DNA from: Primulina eburnea
Taxonomy: Eukaryota > Streptophyta > Magnoliopsida > Lamiales > Gesneriaceae
DNA length: 64,000 nt
Reading direction: 5' to 3'
Assembly (NCBI RefSeq): GCF_022965805.1
Contig: NC_133108.1
Span: 38,448,051-38,512,050, forward strand
Under the pieces are notes generated by a model. The model did not search any database. It had not been told where the DNA came from and saw only the letters and a program-made list of their open reading frames with translations. This document shows, piece by piece, positions 36,340 to 47,503 of the stretch. Every line of letters begins with the position of its first letter. The stretch's first letter is position 1. The position numbers and the translations under genes were made by a program.

Positions 36340-36510
36340 TAACCTTGATTCTAATATCAATTGTAGGACTGGTCATTTGTCGTTCTACCAAAAACTCTAA
36401 TTGGTAGTAACGATCAACTCGAACCTTTTAAATCATACAACATCTCAGGCTCCACGTTTCGATTTCTTTTACAAACGTGGACAATTATTGTACCCAACAA
36501 CTACATATCA
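36340..36510. repeat. Dispersed repeat, shared with 35740-35830 and 49190-49310
   Basis: Shared pieces include ATCAATTGTAGGACTGG, TACCAAAAACT, GGTAGTAACGATCAACTC and GTGGACAATTATTGTACC. The 49190-49310 copy has CCAGTTGTAGGATG and TAGACAATTATTGTACTC. No coding content. Confidence 0.55.
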
Positions 36511-36521
36511 AAAAAATCTAA

Positions 36522-36523
<2 letters not shown>

Positions 36524-36583
<60 letters not shown>
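36524..36583. repeat. (AT)n microsatellite
   Basis: About 30 AT units without interruption. Confidence 0.95.
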
Positions 36584-36585
<2 letters not shown>

Positions 36586-36918
36586 TATTGAAAACTTTGT
36601 CGATCTCTAGTTTAGTATTCTATTCTTCACCCAATTCATATTCCACATATCCTTATAACCTTAACATTAGTATCTCTGGCACATTGTAAAGAGTAAATAT
36701 CCACCTTAATTTTGTAATCACTATCCTTATTAACTATTCAAGATTATGCATTACTAACATTACTTTCTTACAATGCATTTAATAGTTTGGTACATGGGAT
36801 AAGAGATGGATTGATAAATAATCATCATTATCCCACATTTGGTACTTTTTTAGAAAGCACGTGATAATATAATAGGCTCATGATAAATAATTTTTTATAG
36901 GGATAAAATATCTCTTTT

Positions 36919-36936
36919 ATGATAGGTGATAATTTT
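36919..36936. repeat. TSD of LINE (3' side)
   Basis: ATGATAGGTGATAATTTT, an exact 18-base match to 42595-42612. The poly(T) on this strand that follows is the LINE's poly(A) tail. Confidence 0.9.
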
Positions 36937-36967
36937 TTTTTTTTTGATGGTAATACTTGTAATATTA

Positions 36968-39900
36968 TTAAGAATCGATCATATCAGAGGATACAAGATT
37001 TACCAACCAAAAAGGAAGGTTCCCAAGCGTCCAAACAAAGGGAGCAGGGGAAGAAATAGCAAAACAAGCAATGGAATGTGCAACTACATTAGCTGATCTT
37101 CGCACATGATTAACTCTAATCCCGTGGAGGTCCAAAAGTAGCTTACGAACTTCATGTGCAATTGCACCTGTATAACTCAAGTCCTCCTCTGGGGAGGTGA
37201 CTGCTTGCACCGCCAGTAAGGAGTCCGAAGTGACTTCTTGAATTTGTAAGGAGAGTTCTTTCGCCTTTCTGAGGCCCTCTCGAATTGCTTCCAATTCTGC
37301 ATACTCAACTGATGGGGACTTTTTTATTTGATGTCCAAACGCAAGTACTATCTTGCCTTCATGATCACGTATTGCTCCCCCCACCGAGAACCAATTTGAG
37401 TTTACATTGTAGGCCGCATCTGTTTCTAGCCGTAGTTGGTTGGTCTCTGGCTTATTCCACCTTCGTCTTATGCTATGTAAGCTTTTAGTCGGTGCAATAC
37501 CAGTCGCTTTGTGAGCTTCTTTATATTCCTGCAACAGGTGAATGCTCCAATCTGTGTCAGCACTAGTTAAGTTTCGTTTATTTTTGTGCAACAGCTGTAA
37601 TCTTTCATGCCAAACTGCCCAGGTGCGAATCGCGAAGGATTCAAGTTCCTCTTGATTGACTTGATCTTTCATCCACATGAAAATATCCACTATATCGGCT
37701 TTATGAGCTCTTTGGAGAAGTGATTTGAAAGTCGTACCTTTCCAACATGGCTTCATTACCGGACACCAGAATAAGGCATGTTCAGTTGTATCAAACCCAA
37801 AGTTACAGAGCTTACAGTGTCCCTGTACTGGAACATGATGAGCCAAGAGATTTACCTCGGTCGGGATTATGTTATGCAATGCTCTCCACCAGAAAATACG
37901 GGCTTTCGGTGGGATCGAGAGTGCCCATAAGGATTTCCACCACCTCCTCGCTTGTAATTCAGAGCAATTCGGTGGGGCTTCATAGCAACCAATTTCCCGC
38001 TTATACCCGTCCCGCACCGAGTAGCGTCCTTTCGGTCCTTGTATCCAGAATCTTGAGTCCTCTTTTTGTTCTCCTGCGATTGGGATGTTCAGTATTTCAC
38101 CAGCAATATAGGGAGGGAAGAGTTGATGAATCAATGATTCATTCCATTCTCCTCCCTGGATTAGGGTACTCACTGACATATATTGTTCTTGTTCTTGTAG
38201 TGCCTGCAATGGGTTTTGGAAACCAGGGATCCAGTTGTCCCTAAATGTACGAATCTTCTTTCCATTTCCAACTCTCCAGCTGAGACCTTTTTCTATCAGA
38301 TGCCTACTCCATAATAATGATCTCCATATGAATGACGGATTGCTCCCGACTGTGGCTTTCATAATGTCTTGGTGCTTGAAGTATCTCGCTTTCAGGACTC
38401 TCGCAACCAGAGACTCCGGAATAGTCATTATTCTCCAAATTTGTTTCGCCAGGAGAGCTTTGTTAAAAGCTTCCAGCTGCCGAAATCCCATACCCCCTAA
38501 GCACTTTGGTTTGCATAGAGAGTTCCACTTTTTCCAATGCATTCTTTTCTTTTCATCAATCGTGCCCCACCAGAAGTTCGAACACTCTTTTTCAATGGCC
38601 TCTAGAATGGATTTCGGGATGCGGAAGCACGACATAGCATACGACGGTATTGATTGGAGAACAGATTTGATTAAGATTTCTTTTCCTCCAGCTGAATATG
38701 TCTTGCTACCCCACCCTTTTATTCGACCCACAATTCGCTCAATGAGGTATCGAAATTGCATCTTTTTTTGTCGGATAGAAAATGTCGGTAGACCCAAGTA
38801 CAATTCATGTCCCTGTACAACTCGGACCGAAAGCATCCCTTTGATTGTATTGACAACATCCTCGGTTGTATTGGGGCTAAACGATAAAGCGGATTTGTCA
38901 AAATTAATCAGCTGTCCTGACGCCTTTTCATATAGAGAGAAACATAAGCGAAGCCCAGCACAATTCTCCACCGTAGCCTTAAAGAATATTAGGCTATCAT
39001 CTGCAAAAAAGAGATGAGATATAGAAGGGCAAGAGTTTGCTATTTTAACTCCAGAAAACAGGTTGCGAGCTTCGTAGTGTAGGAGTAGATTAGATAGTCC
39101 CTGGGCACACATGACGAATAAATAAGGTGAGAGTGGGTCTCCTTGGCGCACACCTCTTTGAGGTGTTATTTTATCCGTGAGTTCACCATTGAGAGAGAAT
39201 GTATATTGGACTGTTCGGACACATCTCATCACCTTTTCTATCCAATTGCTGGAGAAGCCTATTTTTTCCATAACTTTCTCAAGGAATTTCCATTCGACTC
39301 GGTCGTATGCCTTGCTCATGTCTAGTTTCAGTGTTGCATATTTTTGTTTTCCCCCTTTCCGGCTGCGTATCCAATGTAGCGTCTCATATCCCAGGATAAT
39401 ATTATCAGTGATTAATCGGTCTGGTACAAAAGCACTCTGAAAGTCATTGATTGTTTTCTTGAGGATTGGTCGGAGCCTATTTGTCAAAGTTCGAGCAACA
39501 ATTTTATAGCAGACATTGCACAAGCTTATTGGTCTGAAATCCTTCACTGTCATCGGTGTTTTAATTTTTGGTATAAGTGTAACCACTGTTTCATTCCAGC
39601 CCTCTAGTGAATCTCCTTCATTTAGAACACCCAGGATTGTTGCTGTTACCTCTTCCTCAATTTCGGCCCAGTATTTTTGGAAGAAAAAAGCTGACATACC
39701 ATCCGGTCCCGGAGTTTTATCTGGGTGTTGATCGAAAAGAGCTTTCTTTACCTCCTCAGCAGTAAAAGGTTTGTCCAAATCAGCTCGCATGTCCTCATCT
39801 ATTGTCGGCTGCAAGCAATCTATTACATTATTCAAGTCTGAGTCCGATGGTGTGGTGGATGTAAATAATTCTGCGAAGTAATTTAGTATCAGCTCCGACA

Positions 39901-41074
39901 TGCCGTTCTTGTCATCACACCAGTCCCCATGAGAGGACATCAATCCATTAATAAAATTCTTGGCTTTTCTTTTAGATGCATAAGCATGGAAGAATTTAGA
40001 ATTTCTATCGCCATGTGTTAGCCAATTTACCCGGCTACGCTGTTTCCAGTAGATTTCCTCTTTGGTTGCAAGGGCTTCAATTTGTTTTTCTAGGATCTGA
40101 ATTTGGTTCGACTCTTCATGCCATCGTTCATGTGTCTTGATTCGATTCAGTTGCTCCCTTTTCTGTTTTAGTTGTTTAGGGATATTTCTAAACCTAGATC
40201 CAGCCCACCTAGTGAGTTCATTTGTGCAGTTCCTGATTCGGTCAGCCAGGGACATTGATCTCTCCTCTTTCTTCCAACCTTTTACCACTGTGTCCAAGCA
40301 GTCCGATTCTGTAGCCCAGTGGGATTCAAATCTGAAGATGTTACCATGTCTAGTGTGCTTGGAAGCTGTCCTCCCAAGTTCAATAAGGATTGGGCGGTGA
40401 TCCGAGTGGAAAAATTCCAATGTTTGAGCTCTAGCTGCTGGGTAAAGTAGTCTCCACTCAAAGGTTCCCACGTAGCGGTCAAGGCGTTCGAAAATGATGT
40501 CCCCATCCGCTCGTCGATTAACCCACGTGTAGAACTCACCCGCAGCATGAAGATCTTGAAGATTACAATCATCGAGAACATTTCGGAAGGCTCTGGTTTG
40601 ATGCATCGGTCTAGGGTGCCCTCCAATTTTTTCCCTATCAAAGCATATTTCATTGAAGTCTCCTCCAATCAACCATGGATACTCTTGAAGTGCATGCATG
40701 TTGCTCAGACGACGCAATAATTCCCAAGAGTTGTGGCGTCGACTATGATCCGGCTGTCCATAAAATCCCGTGAACCTCCAAGTTTTATCTAAGTGCGATA
40801 TTACACTGTCTATATGTCCCTCAGTGTAGGATTTAATAGAAACTTCAAACGGGTTCTTCCAAAGGAGCATTAGGCCCCCACTTCTACCATTACAGTTGAC
40901 AACGAAAAGTCCATCATATCCCAGCAATAATTTCCACTTTGTGCATTGGTGTTCCCTCAGTTTCGTTTCAGAGAGGAAAATGAGGGAAGGGCTCTTTTCA
41001 GCGATAAGTCGCTTCAATTCTCGGAATGCCCTTTGGTTCCCAAGCCCCCGGGCATTCCATACTACACAACTCAT
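36968..41074 (-). CDS. LINE ORF2: endonuclease, reverse transcriptase, RNase H
   Basis: The 1368-residue polyprotein makes the nick and copies the RNA at the target. Residues 1-230 are an APE-type endonuclease: WNARGLGN, SETK (E36), GGDFNE (137-142) and SDHRP (224-228). The reverse transcriptase, about 500-760, shows LDMSKAYDR (584-592), RGVRQGDPLSPYLF (640-653) and catalytic FADD (690-693). A zf-RVT segment follows (WWKSLWALSIPPKARIFWW, CKLCNFGFDTTEHALFWC). The C-terminus is a plant-type RNase H: ETDAAYN, AELEAI, TSDSLLAV and NHVRRSANVVAHS. It begins at the ATGA that is also the ORF1 stop, implying reinitiation after ORF1. No stop or frameshift breaks it. Long antisense frames on + (e.g. 38235-39017) are shadows. 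Confidence 0.97.
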   Translation of the reverse strand: MSCVVWNARGLGNQRAFRELKRLIAEKSPSLIFLSETKLREHQCTKWKLLLGYDGLFVVNCNGRSGGLMLLWKNPFEVSIKSYTEGHIDSVISHLDKTWRFTGFYGQPDHSRRHNSWELLRRLSNMHALQEYPWLIGGDFNEICFDREKIGGHPRPMHQTRAFRNVLDDCNLQDLHAAGEFYTWVNRRADGDIIFERLDRYVGTFEWRLLYPAARAQTLEFFHSDHRPILIELGRTASKHTRHGNIFRFESHWATESDCLDTVVKGWKKEERSMSLADRIRNCTNELTRWAGSRFRNIPKQLKQKREQLNRIKTHERWHEESNQIQILEKQIEALATKEEIYWKQRSRVNWLTHGDRNSKFFHAYASKRKAKNFINGLMSSHGDWCDDKNGMSELILNYFAELFTSTTPSDSDLNNVIDCLQPTIDEDMRADLDKPFTAEEVKKALFDQHPDKTPGPDGMSAFFFQKYWAEIEEEVTATILGVLNEGDSLEGWNETVVTLIPKIKTPMTVKDFRPISLCNVCYKIVARTLTNRLRPILKKTINDFQSAFVPDRLITDNIILGYETLHWIRSRKGGKQKYATLKLDMSKAYDRVEWKFLEKVMEKIGFSSNWIEKVMRCVRTVQYTFSLNGELTDKITPQRGVRQGDPLSPYLFVMCAQGLSNLLLHYEARNLFSGVKIANSCPSISHLFFADDSLIFFKATVENCAGLRLCFSLYEKASGQLINFDKSALSFSPNTTEDVVNTIKGMLSVRVVQGHELYLGLPTFSIRQKKMQFRYLIERIVGRIKGWGSKTYSAGGKEILIKSVLQSIPSYAMSCFRIPKSILEAIEKECSNFWWGTIDEKKRMHWKKWNSLCKPKCLGGMGFRQLEAFNKALLAKQIWRIMTIPESLVARVLKARYFKHQDIMKATVGSNPSFIWRSLLWSRHLIEKGLSWRVGNGKKIRTFRDNWIPGFQNPLQALQEQEQYMSVSTLIQGGEWNESLIHQLFPPYIAGEILNIPIAGEQKEDSRFWIQGPKGRYSVRDGYKREIGCYEAPPNCSELQARRWWKSLWALSIPPKARIFWWRALHNIIPTEVNLLAHHVPVQGHCKLCNFGFDTTEHALFWCPVMKPCWKGTTFKSLLQRAHKADIVDIFMWMKDQVNQEELESFAIRTWAVWHERLQLLHKNKRNLTSADTDWSIHLLQEYKEAHKATGIAPTKSLHSIRRRWNKPETNQLRLETDAAYNVNSNWFSVGGAIRDHEGKIVLAFGHQIKKSPSVEYAELEAIREGLRKAKELSLQIQEVTSDSLLAVQAVTSPEEDLSYTGAIAHEVRKLLLDLHGIRVNHVRRSANVVAHSIACFAISSPAPFVWTLGNLPFWLVNLVSSDMIDS

Positions 41075-42441
41075 TGGGATCGGCGGGGTTGCTTGGTAAC
41101 AACCTCCGCCGTTTCAGTTGTATTAGTAATCTCCATCTCATCATTGAAGGCTCGCTTGCGAGGGAGATTGCAGTCGTCCTTAGGCAAGCTTATCTTCTCC
41201 ACTGTAGTATGATTAGGTGGAGAATTTGTTTGGATACCTGACTCTGTTTGATATCTTTTCTCTCTTGCTCTCCTCTTCCATTTCTTTTGTGGCATGGTTT
41301 CCTTCCCCGAGCTTGGGAGTAAGGGAGATTTCTGTGCTACTTCCATTTTAATTGTCTTGCTTATTCTGGGAGTACTTGTGTTAGTGTTTGTACCCATCTG
41401 TTGAACATTAGATCGTTGATTGGGTGAGGGATGTTCCTCCCCGTTGAAAACATTGTTAACCTGCCAGCCCTCATCTGCAGTGTCTTTAATTGTCCCAAAA
41501 TCCCTTCCATTGACCTTATCTACCAGTGGTCCTAGTTGAAGAGTGATTCTGGTAGATTCCTCAGTGTCGTTGTCACTTGAACTGTGTGATTCCCCTGAAC
41601 CAGTACCTGTTGTAGTATTCCTTCTCAGTTTACTTGGAGATTCCCTGTGTGATTCCCCTGAACCCCGTTTACTTGGAGAGTTTTTGTGGTTATGTCCTCC
41701 ACTTTTAGATGCCGCTCTCAGCCACTCCCCATACTTAAGCTTTCCTTTCTCTATTGGGTCTGTGTCACAGTCTCGAAATGAATGTCCTATGATTCCACAC
41801 TTGTAACAAAAGTCCGGCAAGCGTTCATAAGCCAGGATAACTATTACCTCTTCTGTCCCTTGGTTATCTGAGATGCAGATGTGCTTTTTCAATGGTTTGG
41901 TGACATCTAGGCGTACCCGAATTCGAGCGAATCGACCCATGGCAAAGCCGTTTGCCCTAGTATCCACTTCTTCGACCTTCCCCACTTTATTGCCCAATTG
42001 GTACAGGAACGTATTCTGCATGAGTGCTAAAGGCAGATTGTAGCATTGGACCCAAATTGATATATCATCAAATTTCATCGAGCTTGGTGTCTGCATTCCT
42101 TTGGGTTCTCTGAATATGACAAGATTTCTGAAAATGTTCCAAGGTCCGCCTAGGATCGCTCGATTTCGATCTTGCATGGATTTGAAGTCCAAAAGAAATA
42201 AGTTGTCCCCAACAGATCCAATTTCAATATGTTTGGCCGCTTGTAGGATGCGTGGCATCTGGTTTACGAAGGCATCGCGATTTATGGCTTTGGCTGAGAA
42301 TACCTTAGCCACAAGACAATGCTCCAATTTCCGTTTACCGATCTGCAACACCTCCTCTTCAATGGTAAGGTTTTGTTCATCACTTTGTGTTGTTGATATC
42401 TTGAGTTCTGTAACTAACCGCATGACTTCATCGGGGTCCAT
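41071..42441 (-). CDS. LINE ORF1: DUF4283 and zinc-knuckle RNA-binding protein
   Basis: 456 residues. The first half has the DUF4283 pattern of plant LINE and related proteins (LEHCLVAKVFSAKAINRDAF, GGPWNIFRNLVIFREPKGM, IWVQCYNLPLALM). It is followed by a complete CCHC knuckle, C212-X2-C215-X4-H220-X4-C225 (DFCYKCGIIGHSFRDC). The remainder is charged, Ser-rich and probably disordered. Known role of ORF1 proteins: binding the element's RNA to form the particle that moves it. The frame ends in ATGA, overlapping the ORF2 start by four bases. Confidence 0.93.
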   Translation of the reverse strand: MDPDEVMRLVTELKISTTQSDEQNLTIEEEVLQIGKRKLEHCLVAKVFSAKAINRDAFVNQMPRILQAAKHIEIGSVGDNLFLLDFKSMQDRNRAILGGPWNIFRNLVIFREPKGMQTPSSMKFDDISIWVQCYNLPLALMQNTFLYQLGNKVGKVEEVDTRANGFAMGRFARIRVRLDVTKPLKKHICISDNQGTEEVIVILAYERLPDFCYKCGIIGHSFRDCDTDPIEKGKLKYGEWLRAASKSGGHNHKNSPSKRGSGESHRESPSKLRRNTTTGTGSGESHSSSDNDTEESTRITLQLGPLVDKVNGRDFGTIKDTADEGWQVNNVFNGEEHPSPNQRSNVQQMGTNTNTSTPRISKTIKMEVAQKSPLLPSSGKETMPQKKWKRRAREKRYQTESGIQTNSPPNHTTVEKISLPKDDCNLPRKRAFNDEMEITNTTETAEVVTKQPRRSQ

Positions 42442-42594
42442 AGTTAACCAGTAACCGTCGATTGTTAGTTCTGAATCTCTTAGAAATGTAGTATCGAAGA
42501 CCTACACCAAGGTAGGGAGGGAGATTTTCATTAGGGTTGCCGTCAGGAACCCTAAGAAAAAACGATCTCAGTAGAATAATTAATGGGATTTTGG

Positions 42595-42612
42595 ATGATA
42601 GGTGATAATTTT
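42595..42612. repeat. TSD of LINE (5' side)
   Basis: ATGATAGGTGATAATTTT, identical to 36919-36936. Confidence 0.9.
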
Positions 42613-43754
42613 AATCTAATGATAAAAACACCACAAATGACTTAATTTCCCTCAATATGTAAAAATCATAAATCTTATTTTTCTCTCATTTCACTTGTAG
42701 GTATAAATTATAATCAAATAAATATTGTTATTTATTTTTATATATTATATAATATGATAATTATACAAATAAACTCGAGATAATTATATAAATAATTTGT
42801 ATAAATCTCAATAAAATTATTAATATCACTCGATTAACCTTAAAAATTTATATTTGACTTGACTCACAAAATTAAGGATTCACTTATCATATTTTATAAT
42901 ATATAAAATTAGGTAAAAAAAAATAAATCATGCAAGCACTGTCGGTGCATGAATAGATAAGAAGTATGAACTCAAGCAACAACTTTGAAATTATAAAATT
43001 TATTATGAAAGGTTAATTTTGTCATTACAATATAATATATAAATTTAATCACTCTAATTAAAATCATACCAAACATTAAATATAATATCCTACATCTTAT
43101 TTATCATTAACTTATCCTTATATTATATATCACATGTTTATCCTATCATATTTACCAAAATATGCTTATTCTCTAATTTATCCTTCCAATTTTTTCTTAT
43201 TCATCAACCATAAAATAATTGGACATAAATAGATTCGTCATCCGTCTAGCATCCAGCGTACTCCTTTTCTTGGTGTATAACAATAAAACAAATTTGAAAA
43301 AATAAGATTAGATTATGAAATAGTATATTATCATCAACATTGCAATATTGGTCATCTATGTTTGTGTTTTAAAATTAAGTATTAGTCTTGTATCTTCCAA
43401 CTTTTGATAATTTTAGTCATTTTTCGATAAGAAAGCTGATGTGGTATTGCACACATAACACCATGTCAATTTCACGTTATCGCTTCATCGGTACCACGTC
43501 AGCGCCATACTGAAAAAAACTAAAAATCTCAAATATATAAATAGAAAACTTATACTGAAATTTAACGATCAGAAAAGAAAATATACAATATATACAACAA
43601 AATTGTAATTACTGACCAAGCGTCATGGGAACTCGCCCTCAATTTTTTATTCCAATGGGTTCTTACGGGGGGTGGGAATGTGGGAGATGATACACTTCTC
43701 TCTAAATTCTCTGTATTTTTAAAAGTTCTCCATCTCCATCGGTTTCTGCAAATT
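42613..43754. other. No gene recognised
   Basis: AT-rich intergenic DNA. GGCATTGTTTGGTGTGCATG near 35524 and ATACCAAACATTAA near 43068 might be the two ends of one older element into which the LINE fell, but the link is weak. Confidence 0.25.
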
Positions 43755-43759
43755 GTGTC
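43755..43759. repeat. TSD of solo LTR (left), GTGTC
   Basis: GTGTC before TGTCAGG recurs at 44906-44910 directly after the LTR end. Confidence 0.85.
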
Positions 43760-44905
43760 TGTCAGGCCCCGAGACTCGGGATTGACACCGGCGTTGTTTA
43801 ACAATCACACAATCGAAACAAGCAGATTTTGTAGCACAGTGTAAACCGAAACCAGTTTATATATCATAATCTCAACGAAATAACAATTGTCTTACAATAC
43901 CAAATTTTCAAAAAAAACGACAGAGTTAATGCGGAAACGTGAACTGAATAACCATAATAACTTTAAACTTAATCTAATTCTTGAATGTTCACCATCCCCA
44001 GAATGGATCAGACTCTTCTTCCTCGATTTCTTCTTCAAGCTTATCTGGGAAGGGTTGTAAGGGGGGTGAGTATTTCGGGAATACTCCGTAAATTGGGGCT
44101 TTTAAACACAACATAAAATTTTCCATCATTTTCGAAAATAACATATAAATACAGCATGCTTTTCATAATCATAACAACATTGCGATTTTTCACCTTTAAC
44201 GGTTTACTGACGTCAGTCCCTAAGTTTTAATTCTCTAAGGGGGCGAGGCTATAAAACGGTTCTATCCCACCGTTAAGGGTCATATGTTGGAATTCCACCC
44301 ATTTTCAGGGAATCCTCACAGTGCCTAACATAACGTACCAAAATTTCATAAAATCGTATAGACGGGAAACGGTGCTCGATGGAATTTTTAAAACCAAAAA
44401 CCAAAAAATCACATATGCATAAACCGAGATTTAAATTTTAAAAACAAGCCCACTTACAATGTTTGAATGCTAAAAACGTGGATGCTTGGCTTTGGGATTT
44501 AGGTCGCTTCTTATGCTTGCTCGGACAGCGTTTCGGCTTGATTTTCAGGCTAACTTCAGCACAAATTTCGGGCAAAGTTTGGCTAGGTGAGTTGCTGGAA
44601 GTTCTCGAAATTTCAGTAAGGATTTTCGAATTTGTGGAGTGGAGAATGATTAGGGGTGGTGGCCTATTTATAGGGGAGGATGATGGATCTAATCATGGCA
44701 CTAAAATCATACTCAAGATTGACATAAATCTTATAATATTTTCGAAATATGCTTACCTTAGTGTAGATATTATTAACTTGCTAATAAATGTTTCCAACAA
44801 ATAATTTTCCCACAAGCATATCCTATTTATTAATAAAATCTTATGCTAACCAAATTTTCTTACACTTATTTAATTACAAAGTAGAAAAAACATCCGGTTC
44901 TTACA
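43760..44905 (-). mobile_element. Solo LTR, 1.15 kb
   Basis: It starts TGTCAGGCCCCGAG and ends CCGGTTCTTACA; the sense strand reads TGTAAGAACCGG to GGGGCCTGACA. TSDs GTGTC are exact. A TATA motif (GGCCTATTTATAGGGG, about 44666-44681) marks its promoter. No internal region is present. The tips suggest a gypsy-type element, by inference. The open frame at 44463-44804 is chance. Confidence 0.85.
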
Positions 44906-44906
44906 G

Positions 44907-46010
44907 TGTCACGTCTTGTGACCGGGGTTAGTTGACACCGACGTTGTTCAACAATCACATAATCACCAAACGACAAGCCTCGTAATTCAGTATACACCAA
45001 AACCAATTTATTCTTTTATTAACTCAAAACAATCTTGTCTTACAACGATAAATTCCAAAACAAAATAAAATATGCGGAAGCGTTGTACAAATTGAATAAA
45101 AATTTTGGAAGAACATAAGTGAATAATCTTCATATATCAAAACTTCATCATCAACCCCAAAACATGTCATCATCATCGTCTACTTGATATTTGTTCTTAT
45201 CTGGAGAGGGTAGAGTAAGGAATGAGTGTTTGGGACAATAGTATCGGTTATTATATCTCACCGCATCAGGGCCAAATCAAATGTCAAAATTTCCTGACCA
45301 TTTCGAATGCGAATCATAACAGTGCCTTCGAAAATATTTTTATCGAACATACTTTCAAATATCATTTAGCAAATCGAAGAAATAACAAATGCCAATCGAA
45401 TTTCAAAAATATACATAATTTATTTTTATGCAAACGTGGGCACTTACGAAGAACAAGTATATATCAAATAGTACACTTATGAAATGCAGTTGTACATAAA
45501 AGTATAGCAAAAAAACACTTGTGAAGAAATATATATAGAAAAATCTCACTTACCCTTGGTTCAAATGTATGATTCGAAATTAACCAATACTTGGGTAAAA
45601 CTTGGATCGAACACGAGCAACACTTGGGTAGCACTTCAGTCACAGTTTGGACAGCACTTTGACAGCACTACAATGGTCGAATGCAGTCTCTCCTCTTTGC
45701 TTGAAGTGGTCGAGACTTATGAGTGATTTGTGACGATTTTTAGTGTGATTTTACACTAAACCAAGGCCTATATTTATAGGCCTTCAAGGTTAAGGTGAAC
45801 GGTCACTCCATTCATTGTCATTTTCTCCTTTAAATTTCACTATTAATGGTCTTGAACCACCTCTTAATGACACATATTCATGACTATTAACCTCATATTA
45901 AAAACACATATTCATGGTCATTAACCTCCTCTTAATTATCATTATTTTTCTTTTAATGTAGGTAGTTTAATGATTGATTTATTGTAGTTTAAATTAATCA
46001 TTAAAATGGT
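44907..46010 (-). mobile_element. Related LTR, right end not found
   Basis: It begins TGTCACGTCTTGTGACCGGG and follows the same plan as 43760-44905: TTGACACCGACGTTGTTCAA against TTGACACCGGCGTTGTTTAA, a shared TGCGGAA block, and the TATA palindrome GGCCTATATTTATAGGCC (about 45764-45781). The right end near 46.0 kb is a guess by comparison of spacing. Confidence 0.6.
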
Positions 46011-47407
46011 GATAAATGTTCAATAATGAGAGAAAAATGATTATTCAAATTTTTAAGATTATGCTTGCATGGAACTAAAAAATGTTGTGCCAAAATGAAC
46101 TGAAATTTCCTATGACATACAGGTTTTCTCGTTGCAAGATTTCGGGTCTTTGCATCATATTCATTTTATAAACCAAAAGTTGATATTTTGCGTAAGCCAA
46201 CTTTCATTTCATCTATCATTGTAATATGAGTTTAAAAAAAATTATGTAATCTTGAGACCACCGATCACACACGTGTGACCATATTATCTCTACTTTTATT
46301 TAAATTACAAAATTATTTTTATTCTACCACCTAATTACAAAAATTATTTATGAAACAAAAATTAATTAAATATGTTATAATAATTAGGTTCGTGGTCAAT
46401 ATAATAGTCCCACATTTATCAAGTTGTCACGACCAACCCTAGACATTATGGCTAGCTCTTTGTGTTCCCATTTTAAAATTTGCTTTCCCAATAATATATC
46501 ATTCTCCCAAAATTACGCTTTTGTTTCCCGGCGTGCCAATTAGTGGGACAGGTGCACAAAATTAGCCCCGGAAATATATGATATATAAAAGCTAGTATAA
46601 AGTATTTAGTAATATTATTTTAGTTTCGTAGAAAACCCACATCGGGATTGAAAAATGAATTAAAACTTTGTATATATAAGAGTTATGAATCAACGTTACG
46701 TCGAAATAATGACTATGACTAAATTTGTGAAAAAAAATCAAATATAATGAACTGAGACTGAAATTTTAAAATGTAGAGAATCTAAATTGAAAAGTGATAA
46801 ATATATGTGACAAACATTTCGTTTTTTCCTGAAAAAAGGAAGAAATTTCATTCGTTCAAATTTGTATATAGTAGCCTGATGCAAAATGGCATCGCGTTGA
46901 ACAAATTAAAATGCAAATTTCATGGCAATATGCACTAATTACGTACGTACTAAATTAATGTATACAGATATTATCAAATTATATAAGAAGCTTTATTTAT
47001 TTTCCATTTTTAATATAAAAATCAACCACATAATAATTCAAAGAAATATTATTATCAATTAAAAAAAAATTAGGATCCCGTTCCACAATAAAATATATAT
47101 ATTCCTGCCACGGCTATTTTTCTATAACTAAAACTCGATATTCCTTAATCATTACTATATTATTGCACGACTGTCGACTAACCCTCCCATAGTTGAGTCG
47201 GCAACAAAAACAAAATACAATAATGATAGTGAAATCTTGAAGTGAGAAACATATCTTTATATACACATAATGTATCGATTAATCTTGGGATGGAAATATC
47301 ATGTTATTATAAAATTCGGGCATGGAATTTTGTAACGATCATGAGCTATTAGATTGAACCAACATGAACATCGACCCATACCCATGCACCATTACTGATC
47401 ATGAGTC
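46011..47407. other. No gene recognised
   Basis: AT-rich intergenic DNA without recognised coding sequence or repeat ends. Confidence 0.4.
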
Positions 47408-47503
47408 GTGCTGCCCAGGGACGGATCCAGGAATAGAAGTTGGGGGGGCTTGAACTCAATATGATAAGTTATATATTATTAAAAAAAAATTACATTATAT
47501 CGT

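Larger units (their letters stand above)
33884..36918. other. Repeat-rich intergenic region
   Basis: No gene was recognised. A (GT)n run lies at 34486-34503 and dispersed-repeat text at about 34945-35250 (partly matching 22970-23090). Pieces of a second dispersed family lie at 35740-35830 and 36340-36510. The 82-codon frame at 35762-36010 begins inside that repeat and resembles no known protein. Confidence 0.35.
36937..42594 (-). mobile_element. Full-length L1-type LINE
   Basis: About 5.66 kb in - sense: a leader of about 150 bases, ORF1 (42441-41071), ORF2 (41074-36968), a very short 3' UTR of about 22 bases, and a poly(A) tail (T run on + to 36945). An exact 18-bp TSD flanks it. Both ORFs are uninterrupted. 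It lies in a region poor in genes. All signs are of a young, full-length insertion, possibly still able to move. SINE movement, as at 20085-20332, usually relies on such an element, though no shared 3' tail was seen here. Confidence 0.95.

Noticed and set aside
38235..39017. 260-codon open frame on the + strand
   Set aside because: It lies fully antisense to LINE ORF2, has no recognisable domain, and many shorter frames behave the same over this open gene.
44463..44804. 113-codon frame on the + strand
   Set aside because: It lies within the solo LTR and runs across its TATA motif on the opposite strand.
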